A stretch of 64,000 nt of DNA, from NCBI GenBank assembly GCA_001632435.1, contig KV424017.1, positions 52,242 through 116,241 on the forward strand, written 5' to 3'. The stretch comes from Calocera cornea HHB12733. Its lineage: Eukaryota; Basidiomycota; Dacrymycetes; Dacrymycetales; Dacrymycetaceae. The notes under the pieces are model-generated. The model was not told where the DNA came from, made no database searches, and worked only from the letters and a program-made list of their open reading frames with translations. The position numbers and the translations under genes are program-made. Positions 10,853 through 22,239 of the stretch are shown piece by piece; the stretch's first letter is position 1, and every line of letters begins with the position of its first letter.

Positions 10853-11698
10853 ATGATGATTGCCGCGTAGCACCAGCACGAGGGACGGCTGGGATGGTGG
10901 AGGTCGACGAACAACGGACTGGATGATAACTTGTAGCACCGCTCTTCGCGTTTCTTACGATCACGGACTTGACGAAAACAACCTCTGATGATGAGACATC
11001 GAACGAGAGATGTGGTGTACCTATGTTAGCTTGTAGGGTATCGAATAATTCAATCATGAAGAGAAGCTGGAGACGCTAGGCAAGCACTCAGCCTGGGTCT
11101 TGAACGCGACCGGAGACCGACGGAGAGGGGATGCAGATGCAGAGGCACTGTATGTCCACTTGGTGCAGACTACGCTACGGTGCCCGATCCTGGGTCACCG
11201 GAGGGAAGTCCTTGCACAGATTACTCCCGAAGGGCAGAGCACAATCCCCGAGCAGATCCTTGTTGATCGATGATGAAGACCTCTCTCGCAGCCGGATCAA
11301 TCTCGCTAGGCTGAGGATGCACCCCCGCGATCCAGCCCGGTTCGAACTTGGGGTCAGACCAAGTCCCCCCGAGCGAAACTGAGCCGGGACGGGCTTTTGC
11401 CGCAACTGCTATAGCTACTGTAATTGGTCCAAGCCGGGCACTCGGTCCGTTCTGTCTCCAACAGCTCAGCCAGAAGCCACTGCCCGCTGGGACAATGCAG
11501 TCCGCTGCATCCTAGCCCACTGTAGGGAGGCAGATGCTTGAAAGCTGCTGGGGGACAGGCAAGTACTTCAATTGACCGTGACGACCCTAGGTTGTCTGCG
11601 CGTTTCACTTTCAACCCATTCCGGACCGAACCGAACCGAACCGAACCGAGCCTTGGGTACCGGCGCCGAACGTGCCACGTCAGCTCGTCCCGACCATG
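10853..11698. other. intergenic, no gene supported
   Basis: Short frames only. The last part contains a CGAAC-type pentanucleotide repeat and then the 5' flank shared by the tandem family copies (for example CCCGACCA just before the ATG). Confidence 0.5.
11625..11650 (+). repeat. ACCGA pentanucleotide repeat, about 5 units
   Basis: ACCGAACCGAACCGA and so on, five units directly upstream of family copy A. It is a simple repeat without visible function. Confidence 0.75.
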
Positions 11699-12290
11699 AT
11701 GAGCACCGTCAAACTCAACCACGATCTATTTGCTCTCGTGACAGATGAAGTTCTCTACTCGCTGAACCTCCTGCGAACCAAGGACTGGATTGACCTGGCA
11801 CACACCCTCCGGCGCGTCAACAGATACGCAGACGAACGGTTGACGGCCGACGCGCGACGGTATCTCGACATTCCCTCCCCCGACGCGCTACTGCAGCTCG
11901 CGAAGCGTGGCTCGCCCTGTTACCCCGTATACGAGTCGTTGACGATACACTTCCATCCTTATACCACCGCACCCCAGTACAAACACTGTTGCGAGGTTCT
12001 GCGCTCTTGTTCGTGGCTCTGCAAGCTGGTGCTGGACCTTCGCTTCAGTCGCCCGACCCAGGCAGACCTCGGGTCTCCAGCCATGTTCATGGTCAACCAT
12101 GTGCCTGATTTGATGGAGGAGCTAGCCGTCCTCACCGGAGATGCATGCAGTCGAGATCCCCGTGCTGGAAGCTTTCGCCCGATCACTCTTTAGGGCCGCA
12201 AGGCTCCGGATCCAGAGCGGTCACGAGCCGAAAATAGCACTCTGTGGTCTGGCGGAGTACAGCGCCTACATTTTCTGCTTTTCCACTTCA
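11699..12290 (+). pseudogene. family copy A, frameshifted and cut short by copy B
   Basis: The first 150 codons read as the family N-terminus (LNHDLFALVTDE, AHTLRRVNRYADERL, DARRYLDI, KLVLDLRF). A second in-frame ATG lies at 11696; I chose 11699 because the other copies start ATGAGC at this point. Around 12145 the frame shifts: the original frame ends at 12193, while the alternative frame continues with homology to copy C up to IALCGL near 12250. Copy B begins at 12302, so the whole C-terminal half with the IDWFADRIQDG hallmark is missing. The arrangement fits unequal crossing-over between tandem copies. Confidence 0.75.
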
Positions 12291-12301
12291 CCTCCATCAC
12301 G

Positions 12302-13266
12302 ATGAGCTCTGCAACACTCAACCACGATATCTTTTCTCTCGTCCTGGATGAATTTCTTTACCAGTTGATCTCCGCCGCACGAAGGACATCATCGATTTCG
12401 CACATACCCTCCGACGCGTCAATCAAAATGCCGACGAACGTCTGAAGGCTGACGCGCGACGCTACGTGGATGTCCACTCTGCAGAGGCGCTACTTCGTCT
12501 CAGGAGGGCTGGCGCTCCCAATCACGATGTGCACGAGCCAATGACCCTACGCATTTATCCAACCATCAAGCCCGCCGCCTTTGAGCATCTTTGCGAGATT
12601 CGTATCATGTCTCCTAAGCTTTTCAGGCTAGTCGTGGCCCTCGTGGACCTTCGTTCGGTAGACTTGACGGAACTAGAACTCATAGGGTGGCACCTGCCCT
12701 GGGTCCCAAGGCGTCTGAACATGATAGAGGAGCTCGCTGTGCTTGTTGCACTGATGTGTAGCGAGAGGCTTACTTTCTTGGTGGCCCAGCTGTTGGCTGT
12801 GAAGTCGATGTCAGCCTATCCTCCCGTCCCCAGGCGCGCACTATGTAGCATCCCTTCTTGGCTTCCCTGGCTTCACGACTTGGGCCACCCGCGTAGCTCC
12901 GTGGCACGTCTTCTCACCAGGGCAACCTCAGCTATAATCTTATGTTCATGCACTCATTGACCCAAGTGGAACATGAGACTGTCAACGGAATGTCAAACTG
13001 TTCGACTCGTATTGTCTGAGGATCTGTCCTATCCTCAGCGTCAAGACCAAGTACTCGCCGCTCAGAGCCGCCGGGCGTCTTCCTCTGGCCTGCACTTTGC
13101 CTTTGAAGAGCTGACTGTCGACTACCGGTAGGTTCGTGCCATCGACTGGTTCGCAGATCGCATACAGGATGGTAAGATCTGGACCATGAAAGGACGCCCG
13201 ATCATCAGCAAGGATCACGAGTCCGACCGGGCTTATGACTCCGAGGAGGACGTTCAGACAGACTAA
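12302..13266 (+). pseudogene. family copy B, one frameshift plus one internal stop
   Basis: It starts ATGAGCTCTGC like its relatives. Against copy E, a single base is missing in the TTGATCTCCGCC segment near 12363, which moves the frame. The next frame is then open to 12960 and reads DARRYVDV, GAPNHDVHE and PRRALC. After another shift the C-terminal part reads ECQTVRLVLSEDLS and then FEELTVDYR followed by TAG at the position where copy C has Tyr (CGGTAC to CGGTAG). The homology continues past the stop with IDWFADRIQDGKIWTMKGRP. It is a full-length but disabled copy. Confidence 0.78.
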
Positions 13267-13828
13267 TCCGATGACTTTGGCATGAAGAACGACGCGATGT
13301 CCGAAAATAGGGAGATTTGGATAGGATGCGCCTTCGGACGTCGCTCCTGGCGGGTGCGTCGGGCCTGGTCGTCTTCCCATGTCTTGTGTCATCTACTGAC
13401 AGGCCATCAGGAACCTACCAGGAAGAGGAGGTACTAGGAGTCTTTGGATGGGTGATGGAATGATACAGCTCAAGCTGGTGTCGACCATGCGTCATGAGAC
13501 GTACAAAGGGCTGGCGATGTTTAGCACTACTGATGTACCGTGTTGGACCGGTTTTCAAACCTTACCTCCTGTATGCACTTCAGTCTCACCACCGTCAGGA
13601 CATACCCAATGTTCAAGTTCGCGAGATGATGAAGAAGGAAGAGGTAATAACTGCGGGTATGAATGAGAGACCGGTGCCATGTGATGTAGATACCGCCTCT
13701 TGAAGGGTTGGGCCGCGCCGCGCAGCATCAAGTCCGATTCGAAACGCGTCGGAGCTAACCCTGAACAAGGGTTCTTCCTTGCGCGATACGCGTGGCCACG
13801 ATTTGGTCCTCACCTTGTCACGACCACG

Positions 13829-14749
13829 ATGAGCACCGTTATTCTAAACAACGATGTATTTGGTCTTGTCCTTGACGAGATACTCGACCAGCTGAACATC
13901 CGGCGCGAGAAAGACATCATTGATCTGGCACATATGCTTCGACGCGTGAACCAATACGCAGATGGTCGGTTGAAGACTGATGCACGACCTTACCTGGACA
14001 TTCACTCTCCGGCGGCTTTACTTCGTCTCAGAAACGCTGGCGCACCAGCTCACGACGGGATCGAGTCATTGACGATACGTTTCCATCCATGTACTTTCCC
14101 CATCTCCTATGAATACCTGCGCGAAATTCATACGGCTTCTCCGAGACTTCGCAAACTGGTCGTGGATCTTCGCCTCGCAGACGCGTCGACGCTCAAATGG
14201 AAAGGGAGACACGCATTTACGGAGGTACTGCCTGTGGTAGAAGAGCTCGCGGTGATTATTGGATCTTTGTGCACGCAGTGGACTGTGTATGATGACGTGG
14301 AGCTGTGGAGTCTCAAGTCGATGCCGGCTTATCCTCCCGCGCCGAGACTGGCACTATGCGGCCTCGTCCATTGGCTTCGGTTCCTCGGTGCTACGGATAA
14401 CCAATGCATTTCGATGATTTGCCTTCTCACTACCGCAACATTCAAAGCCGACCATTCCTTTCTGAGCTCATTAACACAAATGCAATGCAAAGATTCAGCG
14501 GAATGTCAAACAATCCGTCTCGTGTTCGGGGACGACCTATCCTACCAACAGCTTCAAGAACTGAAAGAAGCCGCACAGAGGCACGAGAGGCGTCAGCTCC
14601 GTCCGCGATTTGTCTTCGAGGAGCTAGCTGTCGACTGCCGGTACCATCGCGCCATCGACTGGTTCGCGGACCGCATTCAGGACGGGACGATCTGGAATAT
14701 GACAGGACGCCCGATCATCAGCATGAACGACGCTACCGATCCTTTGTAG
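13829..14749 (+). CDS. intact member (copy C) of an unnamed tandem family, 306 aa
   Basis: Single exon. I do not recognise the family. The N-terminal 50 residues (LNNDVFGLVLDEILDQLN, then IDLAHMLRRVNQYADGRL) look F-box-like: a hydrophobic helix followed by a helix ending in an R-V-x-x-Y motif. The middle has SLTIRFHP, LRKLVVDLRL and VVEELAVI, weakly like irregular leucine-rich repeats. The C-terminus has IRLVFGDDLS, FVFEELAVD and the hallmark RAIDWFADRIQDGTIW. There is no signal peptide and no membrane segment. The frame is open about 130 bp upstream but has no ATG there, and the start matches those of copies A, B and E. It is the only unbroken plus-strand copy. Confidence 0.82.
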   Translation: MSTVILNNDVFGLVLDEILDQLNIRREKDIIDLAHMLRRVNQYADGRLKTDARPYLDIHSPAALLRLRNAGAPAHDGIESLTIRFHPCTFPISYEYLREIHTASPRLRKLVVDLRLADASTLKWKGRHAFTEVLPVVEELAVIIGSLCTQWTVYDDVELWSLKSMPAYPPAPRLALCGLVHWLRFLGATDNQCISMICLLTTATFKADHSFLSSLTQMQCKDSAECQTIRLVFGDDLSYQQLQELKEAAQRHERRQLRPRFVFEELAVDCRYHRAIDWFADRIQDGTIWNMTGRPIISMNDATDPL

Positions 14750-15348
14750 GGCACCGAGGCGAACCTTCAAGAAAGAACTACCCCCAGGACTCTGGCATGG
14801 GTAACAATACATTCTCTGTGGAACAGGGAGCTCGGGATGGTCTTGGTACTACTGAGAGCCGGCTCCGGGCGGGTGGCCTGTGGGTCGCGCCGCTTCGCTT
14901 CCATCTGGTGATATACACTAACAGGTCTTCAGGAATTCATGAGAAACAGTATTTATACGCCAGGTTCGACTAGATTATCGACCACTCTAAATAAGACGAC
15001 CGTCGAGTATTGTATGTAGGATGGAAGTGAAGAATGCGTGGCACCGTTCACTATCACTGATGTTCCGTAGTGGTCTGTTTTTGCCAACCTTGAAAGCTGC
15101 GCTCCGCAGTGTAAGAGTCACAGCTGCCAGAGCAGGCGAGATGATGGGGTTTTGAGACTATGGCATGGTGATGAAGTAAAAGCACATTTGAGTGAGCTAC
15201 CGGTAGTGTTCGACCTCGGTCGTGCAATTCGGCAGCGCATTGCTTCGAAACGCGCGTCTCGCTGAAGTTTGAACAAAGCGGTGCGTTGACGTGTCATCAG
15301 ACGTAGTCGTAGGCCGCCGCCCGACAGTATCTGTGCTTGTCCCCACCA

Positions 15349-16325
15349 CTGGAGCCCATAAAACTCATTCATGATCTATTCGCTCTAATTATAGACGAGG
15401 TACCTGCTCATCTCAATCTCTATCGCACCAAGGACAACATCAACCTGGCCCATACCCTCCTACGTGTGAGCAAATACGCGGAGGGTCGTTCGCAGGCCGA
15501 CGCGCGACGCTATCTGGATATTCCTTCCTCGGCGGCGCTGGTGCTTCTTGCACGAGCTGGCTTTCCTTATTCAAGTGCCCGCCACTTGTTGACGATTCGC
15601 TACCATCCACGCCAGTCTAGCCCACGCTATAAGGCACTACACAACACGATTATTCGCCTTCGACTTCATACCCTCGTCGTCGAGCTTCGCCTCGCATCAT
15701 CGTGGACGGACCTCCAAGCCGTGACATACGTGCGGCTTGTGCCCTGCGTACAGTAGCTCGCCAGCGTCACTGGACCAGCGTGTAATCAAGATAGCGTGCT
15801 ATCTGGCATGCTCTCGTGCTATCTCAATTGGATCACGAAGTATCCTTTTGGGCCCAGACTGGCACTTCGCGGCCTTCCGGTGTCTAACCGCGTATTGCCC
15901 CATCCCATGCCAGAGAGCATTATTTTGCTTGGGAATACGACATTTATCAACGACGTATCCGAGCTGAAGCCCATGACAGCAGACTACCCACGCGTGCCAT
16001 CGAGCGAACCGCAGAGAATCCGACTGATATTTGGGGAGGACCTGGCTAGACACAACTTCGACAGCTAAAGAAAGCAGCTACAAGACGCCTGGATGATCCT
16101 TTGTATACGTTCGTGATCCGTGACTTTGACCCACATTACGGACGTGCGGTCGACTGGCTCGGGGATGGTGTACAAGAGGGGACGATCTGGACCATGGAAG
16201 GACGTCCGATTTTCGGTGATAACGAGGACAACGGCCAGGTGGACGACTCCGATCGTGACAGCCAGCCTGGTCGACTCCTCCCAGGACTCTGGCATGGACA
16301 GAGAGGCGGAGCGTCCGCGTTGTAG
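15349..16325 (+). pseudogene. family copy D, start codon lost, multiple breaks
   Basis: The codon aligned with ATG of the other copies is CTG (15349). The body then reads HDLFALIIDEV, AHTLLRVSKYAEGR and DARRYLDIPS. It meets TAG at 15754-15756, where the intact copies have GAA or GAG before ELA. Fragments of later homology appear in shifted frames: GPRLALRGLP near 15850, QRIRLIFGEDLA near 16010 and AVDWLGDGVQEGTIWTMEG near 16150. It is the most decayed copy. Confidence 0.75.
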
Positions 16326-16831
16326 AGGGAGAGTGAGGTAGTATGGGCAACTTGAGGCCTCTGTTAGCGGGATGTTTGCCCCTCTGAGTCTTTGAAAGAG
16401 GCACTAACCCGCCATCAGGAGCACACGAAGAACACAACGAAGTCGTCGGATAACTGGGAGATTCGGGACAATGTCTCATACACTGCGTGAAGTAGAGCTC
16501 ATGAACCGGCGATGTCTAGCCCCCCTGGTCGAGTTGTTGTACCCTGCTGCTATAACTTAGATGTACAGCTAATCAATCAATTTGTGACCTGCAGTCTGCA
16601 GTTGCATCATCCCACCTTCATTCTCAGACTTCTTGTGTCTGTGGTTCCAAAGAAAAAAATGCAGGTGTGTTCGGCCAAAAAAAAAAAAACCTATCGGTAG
16701 ACGTCTGTATCTGGTAGGGGTTGCATCATGATGCCGATGCGAGACGCGTAAGAACCGGCCCTTAACAAAGTGCTGCGTTTCACGCGTTCGACGCGTCGCT
16801 ACGCTTTGCTCCTTACCTCATCCCGACCACG

Positions 16832-17821
16832 ATGAGCACCGTCACCCTTAACCACGATATCTTTGCTCTCGTCCTAGACGAAGTACTTCACGAGATAAAC
16901 CTCCGTCGTACAAAGAACATTATCGATTCTGCTCATATTCTCTGACGCGTGAACAGATATGCCGACGAACGGTTGAAGGACGACGCACGACGGTATCTGG
17001 ACGTTCCTACCCCGGCCGCTTTTCTTCGCCTGATGACTGTTGGCTCTCCGGCTCACTACGCGCACGAATCAATCACGATACACTTCCATCCTGTAAGTTC
17101 TTCCATAACCTTCGCGCATCTCTGGAATGCCTTCATTGCTTCCCCCAAACATCGCAAGCTGGTTCTGGACCTTCGCTTCGCAGAGACATGCCCAGCTGTA
17201 TCTGCTACGTATCACAAAAGGCTGCCCTATATGAAAGAACTTGCGATCATCACTGGACCTGCATGGGCGATAGAGGCCGTGCGAGACGGCATCATCCTCA
17301 GCTGGCTCGCATGCATGGTTATCTCTCCATCGATTAGGCCAACGGTCTCACTCTGTGGTCTTCGCAACTCTATCCGATAAATGGTCGGACACAACTTCTA
17401 CCACATGACCGCTTTTCTGGGCTCGGGAACACTCACCAACGACGCGCATTACTTGAGACAATGGACGATACGTTCTTGCCCCCGTTCGATAGATTGTCAG
17501 ACCATTCATCTCGTCTTTAGCGAGGACTTGTCCGACACGCAACACCAAGCACTGAAACAAGCCGCACAGACGCGCCGGCCGAACCCGCGTTACCTTTTCG
17601 AAGAGCTTGCGGTTGACCCTCACTACCCACGTGCCATCGATTGGTTTGCCGACCGTATACAGGATGGTACTATTGTGACCATGGAAAGACGCCCGATTGT
17701 CGGCAGGGGCGAGGACGACGACCAGGTGGATGCCTCCGGGGACGACAGCGAGATGGATTTCCCCGATATCGCTTACTCGGACAGCGAAGGCTCGATATCT
17801 GACGAACAAGAAAGTGGATAA
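16832..17821 (+). pseudogene. family copy E, full length with two in-frame stops
   Basis: 330 codons in one unshifted frame, interrupted only by TGA at 16943-16945 and TAA at 17378-17380. The first stop falls in the AHTLRRVN motif where copies A and B have CCG or CGA; it is explained by a C-to-T change at a CpG. Everything downstream is well conserved (RYADERLKDDARRYLD, KLVLDLRF, LVFSEDLSDTQ, YLFEELAVD, AIDWFADRIQDGTI), and the C-terminus carries an extra acidic tail of about 40 residues. The good conservation suggests recent inactivation, or less likely read-through. A 13-base A run lies 140 bp upstream. Confidence 0.78.
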
Positions 17822-19039
17822 CATGAGGCTGTTGGCGGGTACGTCGACTATGCTCTCTCCAACTTATAACCCCCGCTGACTCACGAGCAAGAATAGGGAG
17901 AAAAACCGCAATAGGGGTTCGTGTAGGGCGAGCTAGCAAAATGGCTGCTCTTTGCAGGTAGGCTCACCCTTCTTGTCACTCGATCGTGCTCTAAAGCATC
18001 ATCAGGAACATATGGAGGACACGATGAGTGGCACGCTTCGGCGGGATGATTCAGCTATATGGACCAGCCCGCCGTCGAGTGTGCATCATGAGATCTATGA
18101 ATGAATGGGCGATGTTCATCCCCATTAAGCTACTGTAGCGCACTGTTCAATCAATGCTAAGTTACTACATGCATCTGCCCCACCTCGAAAGCTTGCTCCG
18201 CATCATCACCGAAGTCTTCCATCTAAGAATTGCCCAAACGGGGGGGAATACAAACGCAAGCTTCGCGATTCCGTTGCCGTCGCATTAGACCGCAATAGCT
18301 CCCGGTCGTCGCGCACAAACCGCGCCTTTTTTCCAGTCAGGGTCGCTGAACCCTGCTTCTTCCTTCCCATCACCCCATTCTGTTCGCTTTTTGGCTCGCT
18401 GCGGGCAACAGCCGATGTGCTTCTCGTGCTTCAGGAACCGAGCTTCTGCCCCGATGTGCTTCCTCGGGTGCAGACAACGTCGAACGGCATCTTCCGTTGC
18501 CGGGGAAGATCGATTTGTGTGTGACGACGGCGACGGCTGATTGTGGCGTGCACCGGGCCATTTTCGTCGTTCTTGCTTCTTCAGCAGCCATCATGCTTCT
18601 TCGCACAAAACTTGCAGGCGCGTGCGCGGGGCCGGCCACGTGAGCCGGGTTTGGCGGGCAGCGGCGTCAGCGCGGCCCTTCCTCGTCGTCCTTTGCCATC
18701 AGTCCGCCGTCTGCGCATTCGTCCACCCCGCGCTCGCGCGTGCGTGCCCGTCGCCCATCGCTGGCTGCTCGCTGTCCTCCACTCGCTCCAGCCGACCGCA
18801 GAGAATACCCGCACCCGTCGCTTGTCGCTCTTGAATACACCTCTTGCTGCGCTCTCCCCGCGTCGTCTCTCTCGTTTGGCTCGCCACGCACTGGTTGGCC
18901 TCGTGGCCTCGTCCTGGTCACAACCTTCGCATACACGTACACGTCATCCCTGTAACCCTCCCAACCCTCTTCGCCGCGCATCAAACCCGTCCTCTCCTCC
19001 TCTCTCCTCCTCTCCTCCCTCCGTCAACCCAACCGCCAG
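17822..19039. other. intergenic, no gene supported
   Basis: Holds the 3' flank of copy E, including a CATCAGGAACA segment that also follows copies B and D, then a GC- and CT-rich stretch that is open in several frames by composition only. It is probably the promoter region of the gene at 19040. Confidence 0.5.
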
Positions 19040-19597
19040 ATGTCGACCCCGCGCCCGCACCGGCTCGCGCTCGAGCCCCACGCCTTCTACCTGATCGCCT
19101 TCGGCCCGCTCCACCAGCCCATCAGTGCCACCTCCTGGTTCCTCGCCTGCGCACTCCCGATGCGCGCCGCGAACAACAGCGTGCTCGCGCACACGCAGTG
19201 GATGTACACGTACGGCATGGAGCGCGGCCGGCTCGTCGAGCGGGACACGTATACGCCGAGCGGGGGAACCCTCGAGGCGATCAACAACGTGCTTGTGTAC
19301 CGGCTGACGCCTGCCGGCCAGCCGGCGCGCTCAGGAAGGGAGGTTGACAAGGCCGACATGCAGGCCGCGGGCGCGAGCATCGACATGGGGGCGCTGGGGG
19401 AGGTGGAAGAGAAGGAGTGGGTGGGCAAGCTGTTCGTCTGGCGCGTCCTGCTCGAGCTCAAGCGCGTGGGGAGGATCACGGTGGATGATATTGGCCTGCT
19501 GTGGAACGAGATCGTGCGGGAGGTCGACCTGGGGCTGAAGGACAGGAGCCAGGGCGGGCTCGAGCCGAGGGTCGTGCAGTGCAGCTTCACGCAGTGA
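19040..19597 (+). CDS. uncharacterised protein, 185 aa, single exon
   Basis: I do not recognise it. The ATG at 19040 follows a long CT-rich leader (CCCTCCGTCAACCC), typical of fungal promoters, and a context of CAGATGTCG. The protein starts MSTPRPHRLALEPHAFYLIA, has a central GMERGRLVERDTYTPSGG segment and an acidic-amphipathic C-terminal half (VEEKEWVGKLFVWRVLLEL). There is no signal peptide. Third-position GC is very high, in contrast to the decayed family copies upstream. It converges with the minus-strand gene ending at 19832. Confidence 0.65.
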   Translation: MSTPRPHRLALEPHAFYLIAFGPLHQPISATSWFLACALPMRAANNSVLAHTQWMYTYGMERGRLVERDTYTPSGGTLEAINNVLVYRLTPAGQPARSGREVDKADMQAAGASIDMGALGEVEEKEWVGKLFVWRVLLELKRVGRITVDDIGLLWNEIVREVDLGLKDRSQGGLEPRVVQCSFTQ

Positions 19598-19831
19598 CCT
19601 TTGCCGTGTGGGGGAGAGAGGGAGAGGGAGGGCGGGCGTGGGTTGATACCCTAATGTTCCATGCATTTTGTAATATATCAAATACCACCTCTGTTGACCA
19701 TCTGAGCTTAGGGCTGGATGCCATCGCTGCGCACAAGTGCAAACGGAAGAACGGGGTAAAAATCATTCAAAACGCGTGGAGAGATATTCGGATGGACTAT
19801 CCACAGGCGGGTCAGCGCCTTCGAGCCTCGA

Positions 19832-20632
19832 CTACTGACCTCCGGGCTGGATCCTCTCCAGCATTGTCATCCTCGGTACCCAGGTCGGCCTCATCCCCAG
19901 CACTGCGAGGGACTCGAACGTGAGCAGCGGCTGGATCCTCAAGCTCGCCCATCCGTCCAGCATCGCCCAGAAGCCCGCCGCCCCGCCGTGCGGAAAGCTA
20001 AGCCTCTGGGCGCCGAACGCGCCCTGGTTGTTCAGGTACACCAGCACGTCGTACCACACGATGCGTTCTGCGTCCCAGGACGTAACGCTGTCGCCCACGA
20101 TATGCTTCGGATGCGCTTCCACCGCGGCCCTGACTGTCGTTTCGGCCAGAGGCACATACGTACCCAGCCACGGCAGCGCAATGCCGACGATGAGCAGCAC
20201 CTGCTCGCGATTCGTCAGCACGTACCGCTCGATACCCGTCTCCCACAGCACTTGGCCCGCATCGTTCCGCCGCAGCACGTAGCGCACCGTGTAGCGCGGG
20301 TCGGGGCAGAAAAAGAAGGACCACGTGATGACGCGCTGCCCGGCGGGGGAGGTCTGGTACGTCGCGAGCAGGTACAGGCCGCCAGGCTGGATCTCGGGGT
20401 TGATCGTGCTGTTCATCTGGAGGGCGCGGAGGGGGAGCTCGGGCAGGTAGAGGCTGAAGGTTGGGATGGTGCGGTCGGGATGGTTCGGTATAGGTACTCG
20501 CTTTTCCTCCTCATCTTCCTGCTTTATACGTACCGCGTAGGGCGAGTTGGGCTCTGCCTGGGGCGGGGGAAAGCTGCTCAGGAACTCTGCAGCCATCCTG
20601 CGGAGGGTCAGATCGGTGTAACAGGGGAACAT
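19832..20632 (-). CDS. uncharacterised protein, 266 aa, single exon
   Basis: I do not recognise it. I chose the ATG at 20632 rather than the in-frame ATG at 20776 because a TATA box lies at 20726-20733, between the two. The product has a short acidic-basic stretch (RIKQEDEEEKRVP), a run with aromatic and beta-type residues (ITWSFFFCPDPRYTVRYVL), a hydrophobic segment LLIVGIALPWLGTYV and an aromatic C-terminal part. It is not clearly membrane-bound. It shares no visible similarity with the gene at 19040. Confidence 0.65.
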   Translation of the reverse strand: MFPCYTDLTLRRMAAEFLSSFPPPQAEPNSPYAVRIKQEDEEEKRVPIPNHPDRTIPTFSLYLPELPLRALQMNSTINPEIQPGGLYLLATYQTSPAGQRVITWSFFFCPDPRYTVRYVLRRNDAGQVLWETGIERYVLTNREQVLLIVGIALPWLGTYVPLAETTVRAAVEAHPKHIVGDSVTSWDAERIVWYDVLVYLNNQGAFGAQRLSFPHGGAAGFWAMLDGWASLRIQPLLTFESLAVLGMRPTWVPRMTMLERIQPGGQ

Positions 20633-20725
20633 GGTCCTCAGTCGGGCCCGCGGCAAAGCTAGTTTAGGACGATGAGATGCAGTGGAGGGCGTGAGAGGAG
20701 ACGGGGAGGGGCTGATGGACGTGCC

Positions 20726-20733
20726 TTTATATA
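20726..20733 (-). promoter_or_regulatory. TATA box (TATATAAA on the minus strand)
   Basis: TATATAAA reads on the minus strand about 95 bp before the ATG at 20632. It sits inside the upstream extension of that reading frame, which shows the extension is promoter rather than coding. Confidence 0.6.
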
Positions 20734-22239
20734 GAAGAGCCAGGGAAGAGGAGAGAAGCCTTGACGCGATGAACACGGCGAATTAGGACATGGCCTAAGA
20801 GAACCGAGGACTTCCAAGAAGAACGGCCTTACATTCCCAGATTGGGAAAATCAACATACAGAGACAGGAGCAAATTGTGAGTCTATGACATTTGCGGCCA
20901 TTCCTGCCGGACGATATTCCAAATGGCACCGTGCGAAAAGGGCAGTCTCCTGTGCGCGCTCCCACGCTCGGCCAGAAGATCCCAATCGGGATGTAGCCTG
21001 AAGAGCACCGCGGAGGGGCGGACCGCCTGGATACTGACTCGCACGAAGGGAGAGTAGGGGCTCGAGATTGTATGTTGGGCGAGGCGATGATGGCTGGCGC
21101 ATCAGAAGGTGCGGAAGTTGCTCGAATTGAAGAGAGAAGATATGCGCTCGCCGCTGATTAAGCGGCTGGGCACATGAAGACCAGATAAGGCGTCGCACGA
21201 CCGAACAAATGGTGCAGTCCGCCCTTTGCAGCAGGCATTGCAGTCGCCGCTCGTATAAGAATCGCCAGGAGAAAGATCTCTGTCGTAGTGGGTCGTCATC
21301 TTGCGGGTGTCGGCGCACAGAGAGCAGTTCAGTCCTGACGGCAGATAGGATGTGCTTCGCGCACGTGATCACGATCACGTATCTGCTGTGCGGCCATACC
21401 GCAGAAGGAAATATCACGACGAGTTGCGGGGAAGCGAGGGCATCAGGGGTTGGTTGCCAGGCGTCGACCCCCGGACCGCCTGCGACGGCGATAAACCATG
21501 GGTACTGTTACGCATGCGTACTGGAAGATCGTGTCCGATAAGGGGTTGCGGGCTGGTTTCGAGTAGGTTGAATGTGAGCTGTACTGAGGGCATCGCGTAT
21601 GGGTGAGGGGCGCGGACAATCCTGACAATGGACTCATAAGCGGTGGCCGCAGGAAAGCAGCATGAAATAAGCAGGGCCAGCCGGCAGTGCGCACCATCCG
21701 TCTCGGAGTCATAGTGGGCATATTCCTGTATCCAGGTATCCCTTGCATGTATCGACCTTGCATAACGATGGCGAAGGGCAGTGGTTGACGGGGACCAAGC
21801 TGCTGTGAATCGAATTGACTCGGTTACTGTTACATCAGCCGCTGAAACCACGCCACACGTCCTCGCCGGCACCGGCTATGAGCGCGTCGTCTGTGTCATC
21901 GCGGACCCTCGCTCCGCCGATGAGCTCACTTCGCATATGTAAATAGGCTGCGAACATGCCCATTACCGCCAAGTTATCCTCCTGCTATCCACTATCTCAA
22001 CATCAGCATACAGCGCTTGACATCGGTGGGAAGACGTCGAAGAGGACGCGATTAGACAGGCACCATCTATCAGTGGGACTGCGCGAAGATCTGCGGGACA
22101 GATCCCACGAGCCGATTAGACCACGAGTGCCAAGATCAGACGGCGACCACCGCTCAACGGACAACCAACTCAACTCGTATAAACAGCGTCCGCAGCGCAC
22201 GATCCAGCACTCCAGAGCGTATTAACACCGCCCCTCAAA
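20734..22239. other. intergenic, 1.5 kb, no gene supported
   Basis: Several frames of 60-190 codons exist on both strands (for example 20851-21417 and 21414-21872, minus), but none has a plausible start context, splice continuity or domain feature. The right end is the promoter of the hydrolase gene. Confidence 0.5.

Noticed and set aside
10035..10939. Long minus-strand frames opposite the secreted-protein gene
   Set aside because: They mirror the high third-position GC of the real plus-strand exons.
16677..16689. 13-base A run before copy E, as a sign of retrotransposition
   Set aside because: The family copies are intronless, but the 5' flanks are shared between copies upstream of the ATG, which fits DNA duplication better than retroposition, and there is no target-site duplication.
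20851..21872. Minus-strand frames of 150-190 codons between 20.8 and 21.9 kb
   Set aside because: No start context, no domain pattern, no splice continuity.
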